From Solwaraspora sp. WMMA2065 (lineage in GTDB: Bacteria; Actinomycetota; Actinomycetes; Mycobacteriales; Micromonosporaceae), in the NCBI RefSeq assembly GCF_030345075.1, contig NZ_CP128361.1:930001-994000 (forward strand): a DNA stretch of 64,000 nt, given 5' to 3'. Positions 8,304 through 16,889 of the stretch are shown piece by piece. Every line of letters starts with the position of its first letter. Position 1 is the first letter of the stretch. The notes under the pieces are model-generated. The model saw nothing but the letters and a program-made list of their open reading frames with translations. It did no database searches and was not told the DNA's origin. A program made the translations under genes and the position numbers.

Positions 8304-10007
8304 ATGAGCCGCATGGCCGATTCCAGTCCCAGTGTGCGGCGGATGGCGGCCACCGTGCTGCAGCCCGGATTCCTCGGCACCGGCCCACCGGACTGGGTGC
8401 GCCGGTGGGTCGCCGACGGGTTGGGCGCCGTGGTGCTGTTCGCCCGTAACGTCCGCGACCCCGAGCAGGTCGCCGCGCTCACCGCCGCGCTGCGCGCCGA
8501 ACGGCCGGACGTGCTGGTCGCCATCGACGAGGAAGCCGGTGACGTGACCCGGATCGAATCCGGACACGGCAGCTCCCGACCCGGCAACCTGGCCCTCGGC
8601 ACGGTCGACGACCCGGAACTGACCCGGCGGGTCGCCTACGATCTCGGCCTGGAGCTGGCCGGCGCGGGAGTCACCGTCAACTACGCCCCGGTTGCCGACG
8701 TCAACTCCAATCCGGACAATCCGGTGATCGGGGTACGCGCGTTCGGCGACGATCCGCGCCTGGTAGCCCGGCACACGGCCGCCTGGATTCGCGGGCTGCA
8801 GGACGCCGGAGTCGCCGCCTGCGCCAAGCACTTCCCCGGACACGGTGACACCAACGTGGACTCCCACGACGCCGTGCCCCGTATCGACGCCGACCGGATC
8901 CGGCTGGACGCGGTGGAGCTGACCCCGTTCCGGGCCGCCATCGCCGCCGGCACCCGGACGATCATGACCGGACACCTGCTCGTGCCGGCGATCGACCCGG
9001 CCAACCTGGCCACCCTCAGCCGTGCGGTCCTGGTCGACCTGCTGCGGGACCGGCTCGGGTTCACCGGCGCGGTGATCACCGACGGGATCGAGATGCGGGC
9101 GGTGACCCGGCGCTTCGGTCTGGCTCGCGCGACCGTCCGGGCGCTCGCCGCCGGGGTCGACGCGGTCTGCGTGGGCGGCGAACACGCCGACGAGGAGACC
9201 GTCCGGCGACTGACCGACGCGATCGTCGACGCGGTCGTCACCGGTCGGTTGCCGGCCCAGCGGCTGGCCGAGGCGGCGGAGCGGATCCGGCAACTGGCGG
9301 CCTGGTCGGTGCGGCACCGCCAACCGCACGGCAACGGCTCCGTGCCGGACAGCAACGGGGCCACCACGCTGGTGTCCGCCGGAGCGCCGACCGGCCCGGT
9401 ACGGTCCGCCATCGGGCTCACCGCCGCCCGGCGCGCGCTGCGGATACGGGCCGAGACCCAGCTGCCACTGACCCGGCCCGCGTACGTGGTGGAGTTCGCG
9501 CCGCCGCACAACATCGCCATCGGGGCCGAGACTCCGTGGGGCATCGGCCAGGCCCTGGCCGCGCTGCGGCCCGGGACGCTCACCGTCCGACTGACCGAGC
9601 GGGATCTCGACGCGTCGACGGCGGCCGAGGTGGCTGGCCGACCGGTCGAGCCGCTGGACACCGCGCTGCTCGCCGCCCGCCACCACGCCCTTGTCCTGGT
9701 GGTCCGCGACCTGCACCGGCATCGGTGGATGTCGGTGGCGGTCGACCGCGCGCTCACCGTCCGACCCGACGCCGTCGTGGTCGAGATGGGGGTACCGGTC
9801 CGGGTCACCGGTGACGTGCACCTGTCGACCTACGGGGCGAGCTGGGCGAACAGTCGGGCCGCCGCCGAGCGGCTGGCCGGTTGGCAGACGTCGGTGGCCA
9901 GGACCGGCACGCCGGGTCCGACGGTGCCTGTCCCGACCGGGCCGGACCCTACGGCGGACCGGTCAGCCGCTGATCCGCAGGATCCGGTCGTCGTCGCCGG
10001 TGGGTGA
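8304..10007 (+). CDS. Glycoside hydrolase family 3 beta-N-acetylhexosaminidase (NagZ type)
   Basis: 567 residues. It is likely to release N-acetylglucosamine from muropeptides or chitin oligomers. The NagZ signature KHFPGHGDTNVDSHDAVP, whose histidine is the acid/base, and the nucleophile region VITDGIEMRAV are intact. After the (beta/alpha)8 barrel comes the C-terminal domain typical of actinobacterial members. No signal peptide is seen, so it may act in the cytoplasm on recycled wall fragments. ATG 8304 is chosen. A TTG at 8277 with an AGGAAGG site is an alternative that adds nine residues. Confidence 0.85.
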   Translation: MSRMADSSPSVRRMAATVLQPGFLGTGPPDWVRRWVADGLGAVVLFARNVRDPEQVAALTAALRAERPDVLVAIDEEAGDVTRIESGHGSSRPGNLALGTVDDPELTRRVAYDLGLELAGAGVTVNYAPVADVNSNPDNPVIGVRAFGDDPRLVARHTAAWIRGLQDAGVAACAKHFPGHGDTNVDSHDAVPRIDADRIRLDAVELTPFRAAIAAGTRTIMTGHLLVPAIDPANLATLSRAVLVDLLRDRLGFTGAVITDGIEMRAVTRRFGLARATVRALAAGVDAVCVGGEHADEETVRRLTDAIVDAVVTGRLPAQRLAEAAERIRQLAAWSVRHRQPHGNGSVPDSNGATTLVSAGAPTGPVRSAIGLTAARRALRIRAETQLPLTRPAYVVEFAPPHNIAIGAETPWGIGQALAALRPGTLTVRLTERDLDASTAAEVAGRPVEPLDTALLAARHHALVLVVRDLHRHRWMSVAVDRALTVRPDAVVVEMGVPVRVTGDVHLSTYGASWANSRAAAERLAGWQTSVARTGTPGPTVPVPTGPDPTADRSAADPQDPVVVAGG

Positions 10008-11057
10008 ACCGCGCCCGTCCCGGTTCGAGGTGAGCACCCACAGGCTGCCGTCCGGCGCCACCGCCGCGTGCCGCAGCCGGCCGTACTCGCCACTGAGCAA
10101 CGTCTCGGCGTCGGTGCCGTCCGGGGCGACCCGGTACAGCCGCTGGCCACGCAGACACGCCAGCCAGAGCCGGCCCTGGTGGTGGGCGAGACCGCTGGGG
10201 GAGGCGTCCCGGGGGGCCCAGGTGGCCACCGGATCGACGAACTCCGCCCGGTCGGCCACCCCCTCGACCTCCGGCCAGCCGTAGTTGCCGCCGGCCTCGA
10301 TTGGGTTCAGTTCGTCGTGCCGGTTCTGCCCGAACTCGCTGGCGTACAGCTGCCCGGCCGGATCCCAGGCCAGTCCCTGTACGTTGCGGTGGCCGAGGCT
10401 GAACACCGGCGACCCGGCAACCGGGTTGTCCGCCGGGACGGTGCCGTCCGGTCGCAGCCGCAGGATCTTGCCGGCCAGCCCGGTCGGGTCCTGCGCGGCC
10501 CCCCGCTCGCCGGCGTCACCGGTGCCGACGTACAGCATGCCGTCCGGACCGAAAGCGATCCGGCCGCCGTTGTGGGTCGACGCCCGGGGAATCCCGGTCA
10601 GGACCGGCTCAGGGGACGTCGTCGGGCCGTCTGGCCCGAGCCGGAACCGAACGATCCGGTTGTCCTCGGCACCGGTGTAGTAGAGGTAGACCCAGCCGTC
10701 GGTGGCATGCTGCGGGGACACCGCCACGCCGAGCAGGCCGCCCTCCCCGTCCGGGACAACCCCGTCGACCCCGGTGATCTCCCGGGTGCTGCCCTGCGCG
10801 TCCACAGCCAGCAACCGCGCGGTGTCCCGCTCCGTCACCAGGGCCGTGCCGTCCGGTAGGAACGCGAGATCCCATGGTGCGGCGAGTCCGGTCGCGACGA
10901 CCTCGACGTCGGCCGACGCCTCGGGCGCGTCGGAGATCGTCGGATCGCTGAACCAGCCGAGCCAGCCGCCTGCCGCCACCACCGTGGCGGCCAGCACGAG
11001 TACGCCGGCCACCGCGACCGCCGTACGCGCCAGGCCGGGCCGGCGCTGCTCAGTCAC
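9963..11057 (-). CDS. PQQ-dependent sugar dehydrogenase (glucose/sorbosone dehydrogenase family)
   Basis: 364 residues. An N-terminal anchor (VAVAGVLVLAATVVAAGGWLGWF) places a six-bladed beta-propeller outside the membrane. Recognisable blades include GLAAPWDLAFLPDG, GEGGLLGVAVSPQH, YYTGAEDNRIVRF, GGRIAFGPDGMLYVGTGD and NYGWPEVEG, as in soluble aldose dehydrogenases that use PQQ. GTG 11057 overlaps the stop of the acetyltransferase upstream by 8 bases, so the two are co-translated. The substrate cannot be read from sequence, and no PQQ biosynthesis genes are in the window. Confidence 0.85.
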   Translation of the reverse strand: MTEQRRPGLARTAVAVAGVLVLAATVVAAGGWLGWFSDPTISDAPEASADVEVVATGLAAPWDLAFLPDGTALVTERDTARLLAVDAQGSTREITGVDGVVPDGEGGLLGVAVSPQHATDGWVYLYYTGAEDNRIVRFRLGPDGPTTSPEPVLTGIPRASTHNGGRIAFGPDGMLYVGTGDAGERGAAQDPTGLAGKILRLRPDGTVPADNPVAGSPVFSLGHRNVQGLAWDPAGQLYASEFGQNRHDELNPIEAGGNYGWPEVEGVADRAEFVDPVATWAPRDASPSGLAHHQGRLWLACLRGQRLYRVAPDGTDAETLLSGEYGRLRHAAVAPDGSLWVLTSNRDGRGSPTGDDDRILRISG

Positions 11058-11334
11058 CGGCGACCAGCGCGGCGAACTCGGGATGCCGATCGATGTAGGC
11101 GGCGATGAACGGGCACTGGGGCACCACCTGCTCTCCACGGTCGCGGATCTGACTGAGCAGCCCGTGGGCGAGGGCGTCACCGGCACCTCGTCCCCGGTAC
11201 GCGGGATCGATCTCGGTGTGCGTCACGGTCACCGTCGCCGGACCCGGACGGTAGCTGGCGAACCCGGCCAGGCCGTCGTCGATCAGGATCTCGAACCGGT
11301 TTCGCGCCGGATTGTCCTCCACCAGCATCGTCAC
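11050..11334 (-). CDS. Small GNAT-fold N-acetyltransferase
   Basis: 94 residues of the short GNAT subfamily (NATD1/YjdJ-like). It has the acetyl-CoA loop DPAYRGRGAGDALAHGLL and the C-terminal VVPQCPFIAAYIDRHPEFAALV that is diagnostic of this group. GTG 11334 follows AGGAGGT with suitable spacing. The substrate is unknown. It is translationally coupled to the sugar dehydrogenase. Confidence 0.85.
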   Translation of the reverse strand: MTMLVEDNPARNRFEILIDDGLAGFASYRPGPATVTVTHTEIDPAYRGRGAGDALAHGLLSQIRDRGEQVVPQCPFIAAYIDRHPEFAALVAGD

Positions 11335-11516
11335 GGTCGGACACCTCCTCGGTTCAGGGGCCGACTCGCCTCAAGGCCGACTCAGCCGGGGCCGACGCGG
11401 TCGGCAGGCCGGCACGGCTTCGAGCCTAACCGTCGGCCCGCCGCCTCGCCGGCTGGGTGCGGTGGCTGGCACGAGTGCTCCGGGGCGCCGTCACGAGCGC
11501 CAAGTACGCTTGGCCG

Positions 11517-11912
11517 GTGACCATCGCACCCCAGCTGCCATCCGCCTCCAGCGCCGCCCGATCCACCAGCCGGCGGGCCGGTACCACCTCCCGGATCGCC
11601 GCTCTGGCCGCCGGGTTGGCGTTCGGCGCGGCGTTGCTCGCCGGTTGCAGCTCCGAGGGCGCCAGCACCGACTGCGGGCTGGACGCCTGCACGGTGACCT
11701 TCTCCCGGGGAGTCGAGGCCAGTGCGAGCTTTCTCGGCATCGAGGCCCGGTTGATCGGCGCCGAGAGCGACCGGGTCACTGTCGAGGTGGCCGGCGAGCA
11801 GGTCACCCTGACCGTCGGCGAGCAGGCCACCGAGGTCGGCGGGTTCGACGTGAGCCTTGAGCGGGCCACCGATTCGGAGGTGGCGATCCGGGTCGCCCGG
11901 CAACTGGGCTGA
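11517..11912 (+). CDS. Putative lipoprotein
   Basis: 131 residues with a signal peptide (IAALAAGLAFGAALLAGC) ending in a clear lipobox (LLAGC). A roughly 90-residue beta-rich domain follows with no motif I recognise (CTVTFSRGVEASASFLGIEARLIG). GTG 11517 is chosen because a -10 hexamer TACGCT (11505-11510) ends six bases before it, so the mRNA should begin at the start codon (leaderless). A longer reading from 11457 has no support. Confidence 0.75.
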   Translation: MTIAPQLPSASSAARSTSRRAGTTSRIAALAAGLAFGAALLAGCSSEGASTDCGLDACTVTFSRGVEASASFLGIEARLIGAESDRVTVEVAGEQVTLTVGEQATEVGGFDVSLERATDSEVAIRVARQLG

Positions 11913-11963
11913 CCACCGGTCGGGCACGTTTGGTGGCGGCGCTGACCGGTCATATGGAGCGCC

Positions 11964-12785
11964 ATGCCGAAAACCAGGGATGCCCAGCGCACCGCCCACC
12001 AGCTTGGTAACAGTCGATCCTTGAAGCTGCTCGCCAGAGCCGGCTTCCTCGGGTACGGCCTGGTGCACCTGCTGGTGGCCTGGCTGGCACTGCAGATCGC
12101 CTTCGGCCGCCCGGCCGCCGACGGCGACCAGTCCGGCGCGCTGCGTACCCTCGCCGCGCAGCCGCTCGGCGGGGTGCTGCTGATCGCCGTCGCGGTCGGG
12201 TTGGCCGCGATGGCGGTGTGGCAGGGCATCGAGGCCGCCGTCGGGCACCGTGCCGAGCAGGGCAACAAGCGGACGGTCGAACGGGTCATCTCGGTCGGGC
12301 GGACCGTGGTCTACCTGTCCTTCGCCTGGACCGCCGTCCAGGTGTTCCGCAACGCCAACGCCGACACCGCCGACCAGCAGCAGGCGATGAGCGAACGGGT
12401 GATGTCCGCCCCCGGCGGCCGGTGGCTGGTCGGGTTCGCCGGCCTGGTGGTGATCGGCATCGGTGCCGGGATGGTCGTCAACGGCGTCACCCGGCGGTTC
12501 GCCGAACACCTGCGGACCGGGGCGATGAACGCCCGGGTGCGCAAGGTCGTCTGCCGGCTGGGTACGGCCGGCTACGTCGCCAAGGGTGTCGCCTACGGCA
12601 CCGCCGGGGCGCTGCTGGTGACCGCTGCCGTCCAGTTCGAGCCGGAGCAGGCCCGGGGCCTGGACGCAGCCCTGCACACCCTGCGCGAGCAGGCGTTCGG
12701 GTCTGTCCTGTTGGCACTGGTAGCGGCCGGCTTTGCCGCCTTCGGTGTCTACTGCTTCGCCCAGTCCCGCTACCGGAAAGTGTGA
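11964..12785 (+). CDS. DUF1206 family membrane protein
   Basis: 273 residues made of three repeats of a two-helix unit. Repeat starts are visible at LARAGFLGYGLVHLLVAWLAL, VGRTVVYLSFAWTAVQVF and LGTAGYVAKGVAYGTAGALLV, each opening with a G-Y/V-aromatic motif, and there are six membrane spans in all. This is the DUF1206 pattern. The family is restricted mostly to actinobacteria and has no firm function. The nearest upstream gene ends 51 bases before it. Confidence 0.85.
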   Translation: MPKTRDAQRTAHQLGNSRSLKLLARAGFLGYGLVHLLVAWLALQIAFGRPAADGDQSGALRTLAAQPLGGVLLIAVAVGLAAMAVWQGIEAAVGHRAEQGNKRTVERVISVGRTVVYLSFAWTAVQVFRNANADTADQQQAMSERVMSAPGGRWLVGFAGLVVIGIGAGMVVNGVTRRFAEHLRTGAMNARVRKVVCRLGTAGYVAKGVAYGTAGALLVTAAVQFEPEQARGLDAALHTLREQAFGSVLLALVAAGFAAFGVYCFAQSRYRKV

Positions 12786-12870
12786 TCTAGCACCCATGGC
12801 ATGGCCCAACTTCACCCGGCATCATTGACCTTTTGTCACTATTGATGGCGATGTGGAGGGGGATCCATCC

Positions 12871-14124
12871 GTGCATCCGGTTGTCTGGACGGTGCTCGTC
12901 ACGGTCGCGGCGGCGGTACTCGCGGTGACCGCGGTGGCGATCGGCCACCGGGTCGTCCGGCGTCTCGGCCGACGTTCCGTACTGCTCGCCGAGGTCTCGA
13001 CCCACGCGCACCGGGCGACGCGGGCGGCCGCGACCGTGACGGCCATTCAGCTCGCGGTCCGTTTCTCGACCGGTTACGCGGTCGGTGAGCCGTGGCGGCG
13101 TACCACCTTGCACCTGCTGGTCCTCGCGATGATCGCGGCGTGTGCCTGGCTGGTCGGGGCGCTGCTGCTGGCCATGGAGGACACCACGCTGGCCCGGTTC
13201 CGCACCGACGTGCCGGACAACCGGCACGCCCGCCGGCTGCACACCCAGGTGGTGATGCTGCGTCGGGTCACCATCGCCGTGATCGTCATCCTCACCGTCG
13301 GGGTGATGCTGATGACCTTCCCGGCGGTACGCGGTGTCGGCGCGAGCCTGCTCGCCTCCGCCGGGGTGATCGGTGTGGTCGGCGCGCTGGCCGCGCAGAG
13401 CCTGCTGAGCAACGTCATCGCCGGGCTGCAGTTGGCCTTCAGCGACGCGGTTCGTATCGACGACGTCGTGGTGGTCGAGGGTGAGTGGGGCCGGATCGAG
13501 GAGCTGACGCTCAGCTACGTGGTGGTGCACATCTGGGACGATCGGCGGCTGATCCTGCCCACCTCCTACTTCACCACCACGCCGTTCCAGAACTGGACCC
13601 GGACCAAGGCCGCGGTGCTGGGCACCGCCGAGTTCGACCTGGACTGGTCGGTTCCGGTCCAGGCCATGCGCGAGGAACTGCGCCGACTGGTGGAGGGCAC
13701 CGAGCTGTGGGACGGCCGGGTGTGTGTGCTGCAGGTGACCGACGCCACCGGCGGTACGGTCCGGCTGCGGGCCCTGGTCAGCGCCGCCGACTCGCCGAGC
13801 CTGTGGGATCTGCGGTGCCAGGTCCGCGAACACCTGGCCAGTTGGGTCCGCGAACAGCGACCGACCGCGCTGCCCCGGTGGCGGGCCGAGGTCGGCGACG
13901 GGGACAGCCTGCTGGACTGGCTGGACCTGCGGCACCGGCCGGTCACCGGCGGGCAGCGCAACGGCCGTCACCCGGCCGGACCGGTTACGTCCACCACTGG
14001 CGGCGGGCACGAGGTACCCGACGACGCCCGGCTGTTCGGTGGTGACGCCGAGGGCGACGCCCGTGCGTCGGTCTTCGTCGGACCCGAGGAATCCGCCGCC
14101 GGGGATCGCAGTCAGCAGGATTGA
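12871..14124 (+). CDS. MscS-family mechanosensitive ion channel
   Basis: 417 residues. Four N-terminal membrane helices are followed by the pore helix and the MscS beta domain (SLLASAGVIGVVGALAAQSLLSNVIAGLQLAF, DAVRIDDVVVVEGEWGRIEEL, DDRRLILPTSYFTTTPFQNWTR). It would act as an osmotic safety valve in the membrane. GTG 12871 is chosen over GTG 12853 because GGAGGGGG lies eight bases before it. The last 60 residues are polar and disordered in appearance (GQRNGRHPAG onward). The downstream holin-like operon starts 50 bases later. Confidence 0.85.
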   Translation: MHPVVWTVLVTVAAAVLAVTAVAIGHRVVRRLGRRSVLLAEVSTHAHRATRAAATVTAIQLAVRFSTGYAVGEPWRRTTLHLLVLAMIAACAWLVGALLLAMEDTTLARFRTDVPDNRHARRLHTQVVMLRRVTIAVIVILTVGVMLMTFPAVRGVGASLLASAGVIGVVGALAAQSLLSNVIAGLQLAFSDAVRIDDVVVVEGEWGRIEELTLSYVVVHIWDDRRLILPTSYFTTTPFQNWTRTKAAVLGTAEFDLDWSVPVQAMREELRRLVEGTELWDGRVCVLQVTDATGGTVRLRALVSAADSPSLWDLRCQVREHLASWVREQRPTALPRWRAEVGDGDSLLDWLDLRHRPVTGGQRNGRHPAGPVTSTTGGGHEVPDDARLFGGDAEGDARASVFVGPEESAAGDRSQQD

Positions 14125-14174
14125 CGAAGGTCCGGGCCGGGCATACAGCGGCGAACAGCGGGAAAGGAGGCACC

Positions 14175-14597
14175 ATGGCCGACACTTTGCACCGGCCGCC
14201 CGCCGAGCGGTCCACCGCGGAACTCGTGCAACAGGCCGGTGAGCAGATATCGCGACTGGTGCGCGACGAGATCGCGCTCGCCCGTGCCGAACTGACCGAA
14301 AAGGGAAAGCATGCCGGACTGGGGATCGGGCTGTTCGGCGGTGGCGGGGTCATCGCGCTCTACGGCCTCGGTGTGCTGATCGGCGCCGGCGTGCTGCTGC
14401 TCGCCCAGGCCTGGCCGCCGTGGCTGGCCGCCCTGGCCGTCGCGGTGCTGCTGTTCCTGGTCGCGGGCGTGTTGGCGCTCGCCGGGCGACGGCAGGTCCG
14501 TCAGGCGGCACCGCCGGTGCCGACGGCGGCGGCGGACAGCGTACGGGCGGACGTGACGGTGGTCGGCGCGGCAATGAAGCGGGGGCGGCAGTCGTGA
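14175..14597 (+). CDS. Phage-holin-like family membrane protein (DUF1469 type)
   Basis: 140 residues with an excellent ribosome site (AAAGGAGG, 14163-14170). The N terminus is an amphipathic helix (STAELVQQAGEQISRLVRDEIALARAELTEKGK). Two membrane helices follow (GIGLFGGGGVIALYGLGVLIGAGVLLL and WLAALAVAVLLFLVAGVLAL). This is the actinobacterial holin-X superfamily pattern. Such proteins are chromosomal membrane proteins and not evidence of a prophage. It is first of a three-gene coupled operon (DUF3618, DUF4235). Confidence 0.8.
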   Translation: MADTLHRPPAERSTAELVQQAGEQISRLVRDEIALARAELTEKGKHAGLGIGLFGGGGVIALYGLGVLIGAGVLLLAQAWPPWLAALAVAVLLFLVAGVLALAGRRQVRQAAPPVPTAAADSVRADVTVVGAAMKRGRQS

Positions 14598-14902
14598 CGT
14601 CGCACAACGGCAGGTCCGGTAACGGCACCGGCGATCTTGACCTGCTCCGGGCCGAGATCCGGCAGACCCGGGCCGAACTGGGCCAGACGGTGCAGGCGCT
14701 GGCCGCTAAGACCGACGTGAAAAGCCGGCTGCGGCTGGGGGCCGACCGCGCCCGGCTGCGGCTGCGTGATACGGCCCGACAGGCGGCGGCCACGGCGCGC
14801 CGGCCCGACCGGCGTACCGTCACGGTCCCGGCCCTGGTGGTGGCCGGCACGGTGGTGACGGTGGTACTGGTGTGGTTGACGAGGAGAGGGAGGCGCGGGT
14901 GA
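14594..14902 (+). CDS. DUF3618 domain protein
   Basis: 102 residues starting at GTG 14594, which overlaps the preceding stop (GTGA). The first half is a helix with the DUF3618 pattern LRAEIRQTRAELGQTVQALAAKTDVKSR. The C terminus is a single membrane helix (VPALVVAGTVVTVVLVWLT) with a basic end. Function unknown. It is always found with the holin-like and DUF4235 partners, which suggests a membrane-associated complex (inference). Confidence 0.8.
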   Translation: MTSHNGRSGNGTGDLDLLRAEIRQTRAELGQTVQALAAKTDVKSRLRLGADRARLRLRDTARQAAATARRPDRRTVTVPALVVAGTVVTVVLVWLTRRGRRG

Positions 14903-15171
14903 GCAAACCGCTCAACAAGTTGGCCTACCGGCCGGTCGGCCTGGTGCTCGGCCTGGCGGCGGGTGCCCTGGCCGGGGCGATATTCCGGCAGGTGTGGAAG
15001 CTCGCCGCCGGCGACGACGAGGCACCCAACGCCATCGACGAGGAGCGTGGTTGGGGCGAGGTGCTGGCTGCGGCCGCACTGCAGGGGGCGATCTTCTCAG
15101 TCGTCCGGGCCGCGGTGGATCGCGGCGGCGCGACCGGCGTGCGCCGGCTCACCGGCCGTTGGCCGTCGTGA
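14899..15171 (+). CDS. DUF4235 domain membrane protein
   Basis: 90 residues from GTG 14899, again overlapping the preceding stop by 4 bases. The pattern is two hydrophobic segments (VGLVLGLAAGALAGAIFRQVWKL and VLAAAALQGAIFSVVRAAVDRGG) separated by an acidic linker (GDDEAPNAIDEERGW), as in DUF4235. Third member of the coupled operon. Function unknown. Confidence 0.8.
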   Translation: MSKPLNKLAYRPVGLVLGLAAGALAGAIFRQVWKLAAGDDEAPNAIDEERGWGEVLAAAALQGAIFSVVRAAVDRGGATGVRRLTGRWPS

Positions 15172-15296
15172 GCGCCGCCGCCGCTGGTCAGAGGCGCGAC
15201 GACCAGACCGGACCGGGCCCGGACGGCGACCAGATTCGGGCACGCCACGAGGGCGCGAACGGCGTCTCAGGTCACATGTCGGAGACGTTCGTCAGG

Positions 15297-15464
15297 TAGG
15301 CTGTGCGAAGTTTTTGCGTACGTGGTTTGCTGTCCACGCTGTTGCGAGACAGCGTGGGTTGAGAGAAGTCCTCCTTCGTCGGGGGCCACCTCAGGCGCCG
15401 CTGCTCGAAAACGGCCAACCGGCCGCACGGCGTGCTTGGCCGCCAGTTTCAGAAGGAGATACAC
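15297..15464 (+). promoter_or_regulatory. Promoter -10 and long structured leader of the cold-shock gene
   Basis: A TAGGCT hexamer at 15297-15302 is a good actinobacterial -10. Transcription from about 15309 would give a leader of roughly 155 bases before ATG 15465. The leader holds a stem-loop with two perfect 9-base arms (CCACGCTGT at 15334-15342 and ACAGCGTGG at 15349-15357). Long leaders with structure are typical of cold-shock mRNAs. The spacing is seen, and a thermosensor role is inference. No gene is seen between 15172 and 15464. Confidence 0.5.
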
Positions 15465-15668
15465 ATGGCGCAGGGAACCGTGAAGTGGTTCAACGCAGAC
15501 AAGGGCTTCGGCTTCATCACCGTCGACGGCGGGGGTGCTGACGTGTTCGTCCACTTCTCGGCCATCCAGACCAGCGGCTACCGCACGCTGGAGGAGAACC
15601 AGCGGGTCGAGTTCGAGATCGCCCAGGGCCAGAAGGGTCCGCAGGCCGAGCAGGTCCGCCCGATCTGA
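15465..15668 (+). CDS. Cold-shock protein (CspA family)
   Basis: 67 residues forming one OB-fold cold-shock domain. RNP1 is KGFGFIT and RNP2 is VFVHFSAI, both intact. It binds single-stranded nucleic acid and acts as an RNA chaperone. The ribosome site AGAAGGAGAT ends six bases before ATG 15465. It is monocistronic and is followed by a perfect palindromic terminator. Confidence 0.95.
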   Translation: MAQGTVKWFNADKGFGFITVDGGGADVFVHFSAIQTSGYRTLEENQRVEFEIAQGQKGPQAEQVRPI

Positions 15669-15725
15669 CCTCGGTCGCCGGTGCCGTCCGGCGGTCGGGC
15701 TGGCACCGACCCGCGAAGGTCGTGA

Positions 15726-15765
15726 CGAGGGCCCCGTTGTTCCGGCCGGAACAACGGGGCCCTCG
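15726..15765. terminator. Perfect 40-base palindrome, bidirectional terminator
   Basis: Each arm is 18 bases (CGAGGGCCCCGTTGTTCC and its exact complement) around a self-complementary GGCC, so the whole 40 bases are a perfect palindrome. It lies between cspA (plus) and the aldo/keto reductase (minus), which converge here. There is no U-tract, as is common for actinobacterial terminators. Confidence 0.7.
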
Positions 15766-15812
15766 CTCGTGCGCGACCGGGCCCCTGCTCGTGCGCAGCG
15801 CCGGGCGGCGGG

Positions 15813-16796
15813 TCACCACCGGTGGTGCACCTGGGGCCGGATCAGGTCGTCGTAGACCTCCCGCACCGTCCGCTGGGTGGCGTCGTCCAGCGGCGCGAGC
15901 TCCGCGGCTGCCGCGTTGCCCTGCGCCTGGGCGGGGTTGCGGGCACCAGGAATCGCCACCGTCACCCCGGGCTGGTCCAGGATCCAGCGCAACGCGAACT
16001 GGGCCATGGTGGCCTGCGGCGGCACCAGTGGGGCGAGCCGACGCACGGCGGCCAACCCGGTGTGGAAATCGACTCCGGAGAACGTCTCACCGACGTCGAA
16101 CGCCGAGCCGTCCCGGTTGAAGGTGCGGTGGTCGTCGGCGGCGAACCGGGTGTTCTCGTCGTACCGGCCGGAGAGCAGGCCACTGGCCAGCGGCACCCGG
16201 GCGATGATCCCGACCCCGGCGGCGGCAGCGGCCGGCAGCACCCGCTCCAGCGGCTTGAGCCGCAACGCGTTGAGGATGATCTGCACGCTGGCCACGCCCG
16301 GCCGGGCGATCGCGGCCAGCGCCTCGTCGACCGTCTCCACGCTCACGCCGTACGCGGCGATTCGCTGCTCGGCGACGAGGGCGTCCAGCGCGTCGTAGAC
16401 CGCGTCGGTGCGCAGCACCTCGGTCGGCGGACAGTGCAACTGGACCAGGTCGAGGCGGTCGACGCCGAGGTTCGCCCGGGACCGGTCGGTCCAGGCCCGG
16501 AAGTTGTCCAGCACGTACGCGGACGGGTGCTGCGCCACCCGGCGTCCCATCTTGGTGGCGACGAACAGATCGTCGCCGGCCGACTCCCGCAGGAACCGGC
16601 CGATGATCCGTTCGCTGCGCCCGTCGCCGTACACGTCGGCGGTGTCCAGGAAGGTGGTGCCGGCTTCGACGGCGGCGCGCAGCGTTGCCTCCGCCTCGTC
16701 CTCGCTGACCGTCCCCCAGTCGGCGCCGAGTTGCCAGGCACCCAGACCGATCGCCCCTACCGTGCGGCCGAGCCGCGGAAACGTACGCTTGTCCAC
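15813..16796 (-). CDS. Aldo/keto reductase
   Basis: 327 residues with the (beta/alpha)8 AKR fold. The catalytic set is visible: Asp in FLDTADVYGDGRSE with the tyrosine, Lys in VATKMGRR and His in VQLHCPP. It is NADPH dependent by family. The substrate is unknown. GTG 16796 is preceded on its strand by a TAGGCT hexamer ending six bases away, so the gene is probably leaderless. It is divergent from the deaminase gene and converges with cspA. Confidence 0.85.
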   Translation of the reverse strand: MDKRTFPRLGRTVGAIGLGAWQLGADWGTVSEDEAEATLRAAVEAGTTFLDTADVYGDGRSERIIGRFLRESAGDDLFVATKMGRRVAQHPSAYVLDNFRAWTDRSRANLGVDRLDLVQLHCPPTEVLRTDAVYDALDALVAEQRIAAYGVSVETVDEALAAIARPGVASVQIILNALRLKPLERVLPAAAAAGVGIIARVPLASGLLSGRYDENTRFAADDHRTFNRDGSAFDVGETFSGVDFHTGLAAVRRLAPLVPPQATMAQFALRWILDQPGVTVAIPGARNPAQAQGNAAAAELAPLDDATQRTVREVYDDLIRPQVHHRW

Positions 16797-16889
16797 CGGG
16801 CGAGCCTAGACGACCGCCCGAGCGGTACGCTCGGCGCAGCCGGGCCCCCGTCGGGGATGTCCGTTTTCCCGAGGAGGTCGAACGCCACG

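Noticed and set aside
12871-14124. MscS start at GTG 12853
   Set aside because: That codon lies within the purine run that serves as ribosome site for GTG 12871.
14175-14597. Holin-like gene as a sign of a prophage
   Set aside because: No integrase, capsid or lysis genes are near. This holin-like family with DUF3618 and DUF4235 is a normal chromosomal operon of actinobacteria.
15168-15299. A 43-codon frame starting at GTG that overlaps the DUF4235 stop
   Set aside because: The overlap looks like coupling, but the product is low complexity with no fold-like pattern, and the region is better explained as the cspA promoter region.
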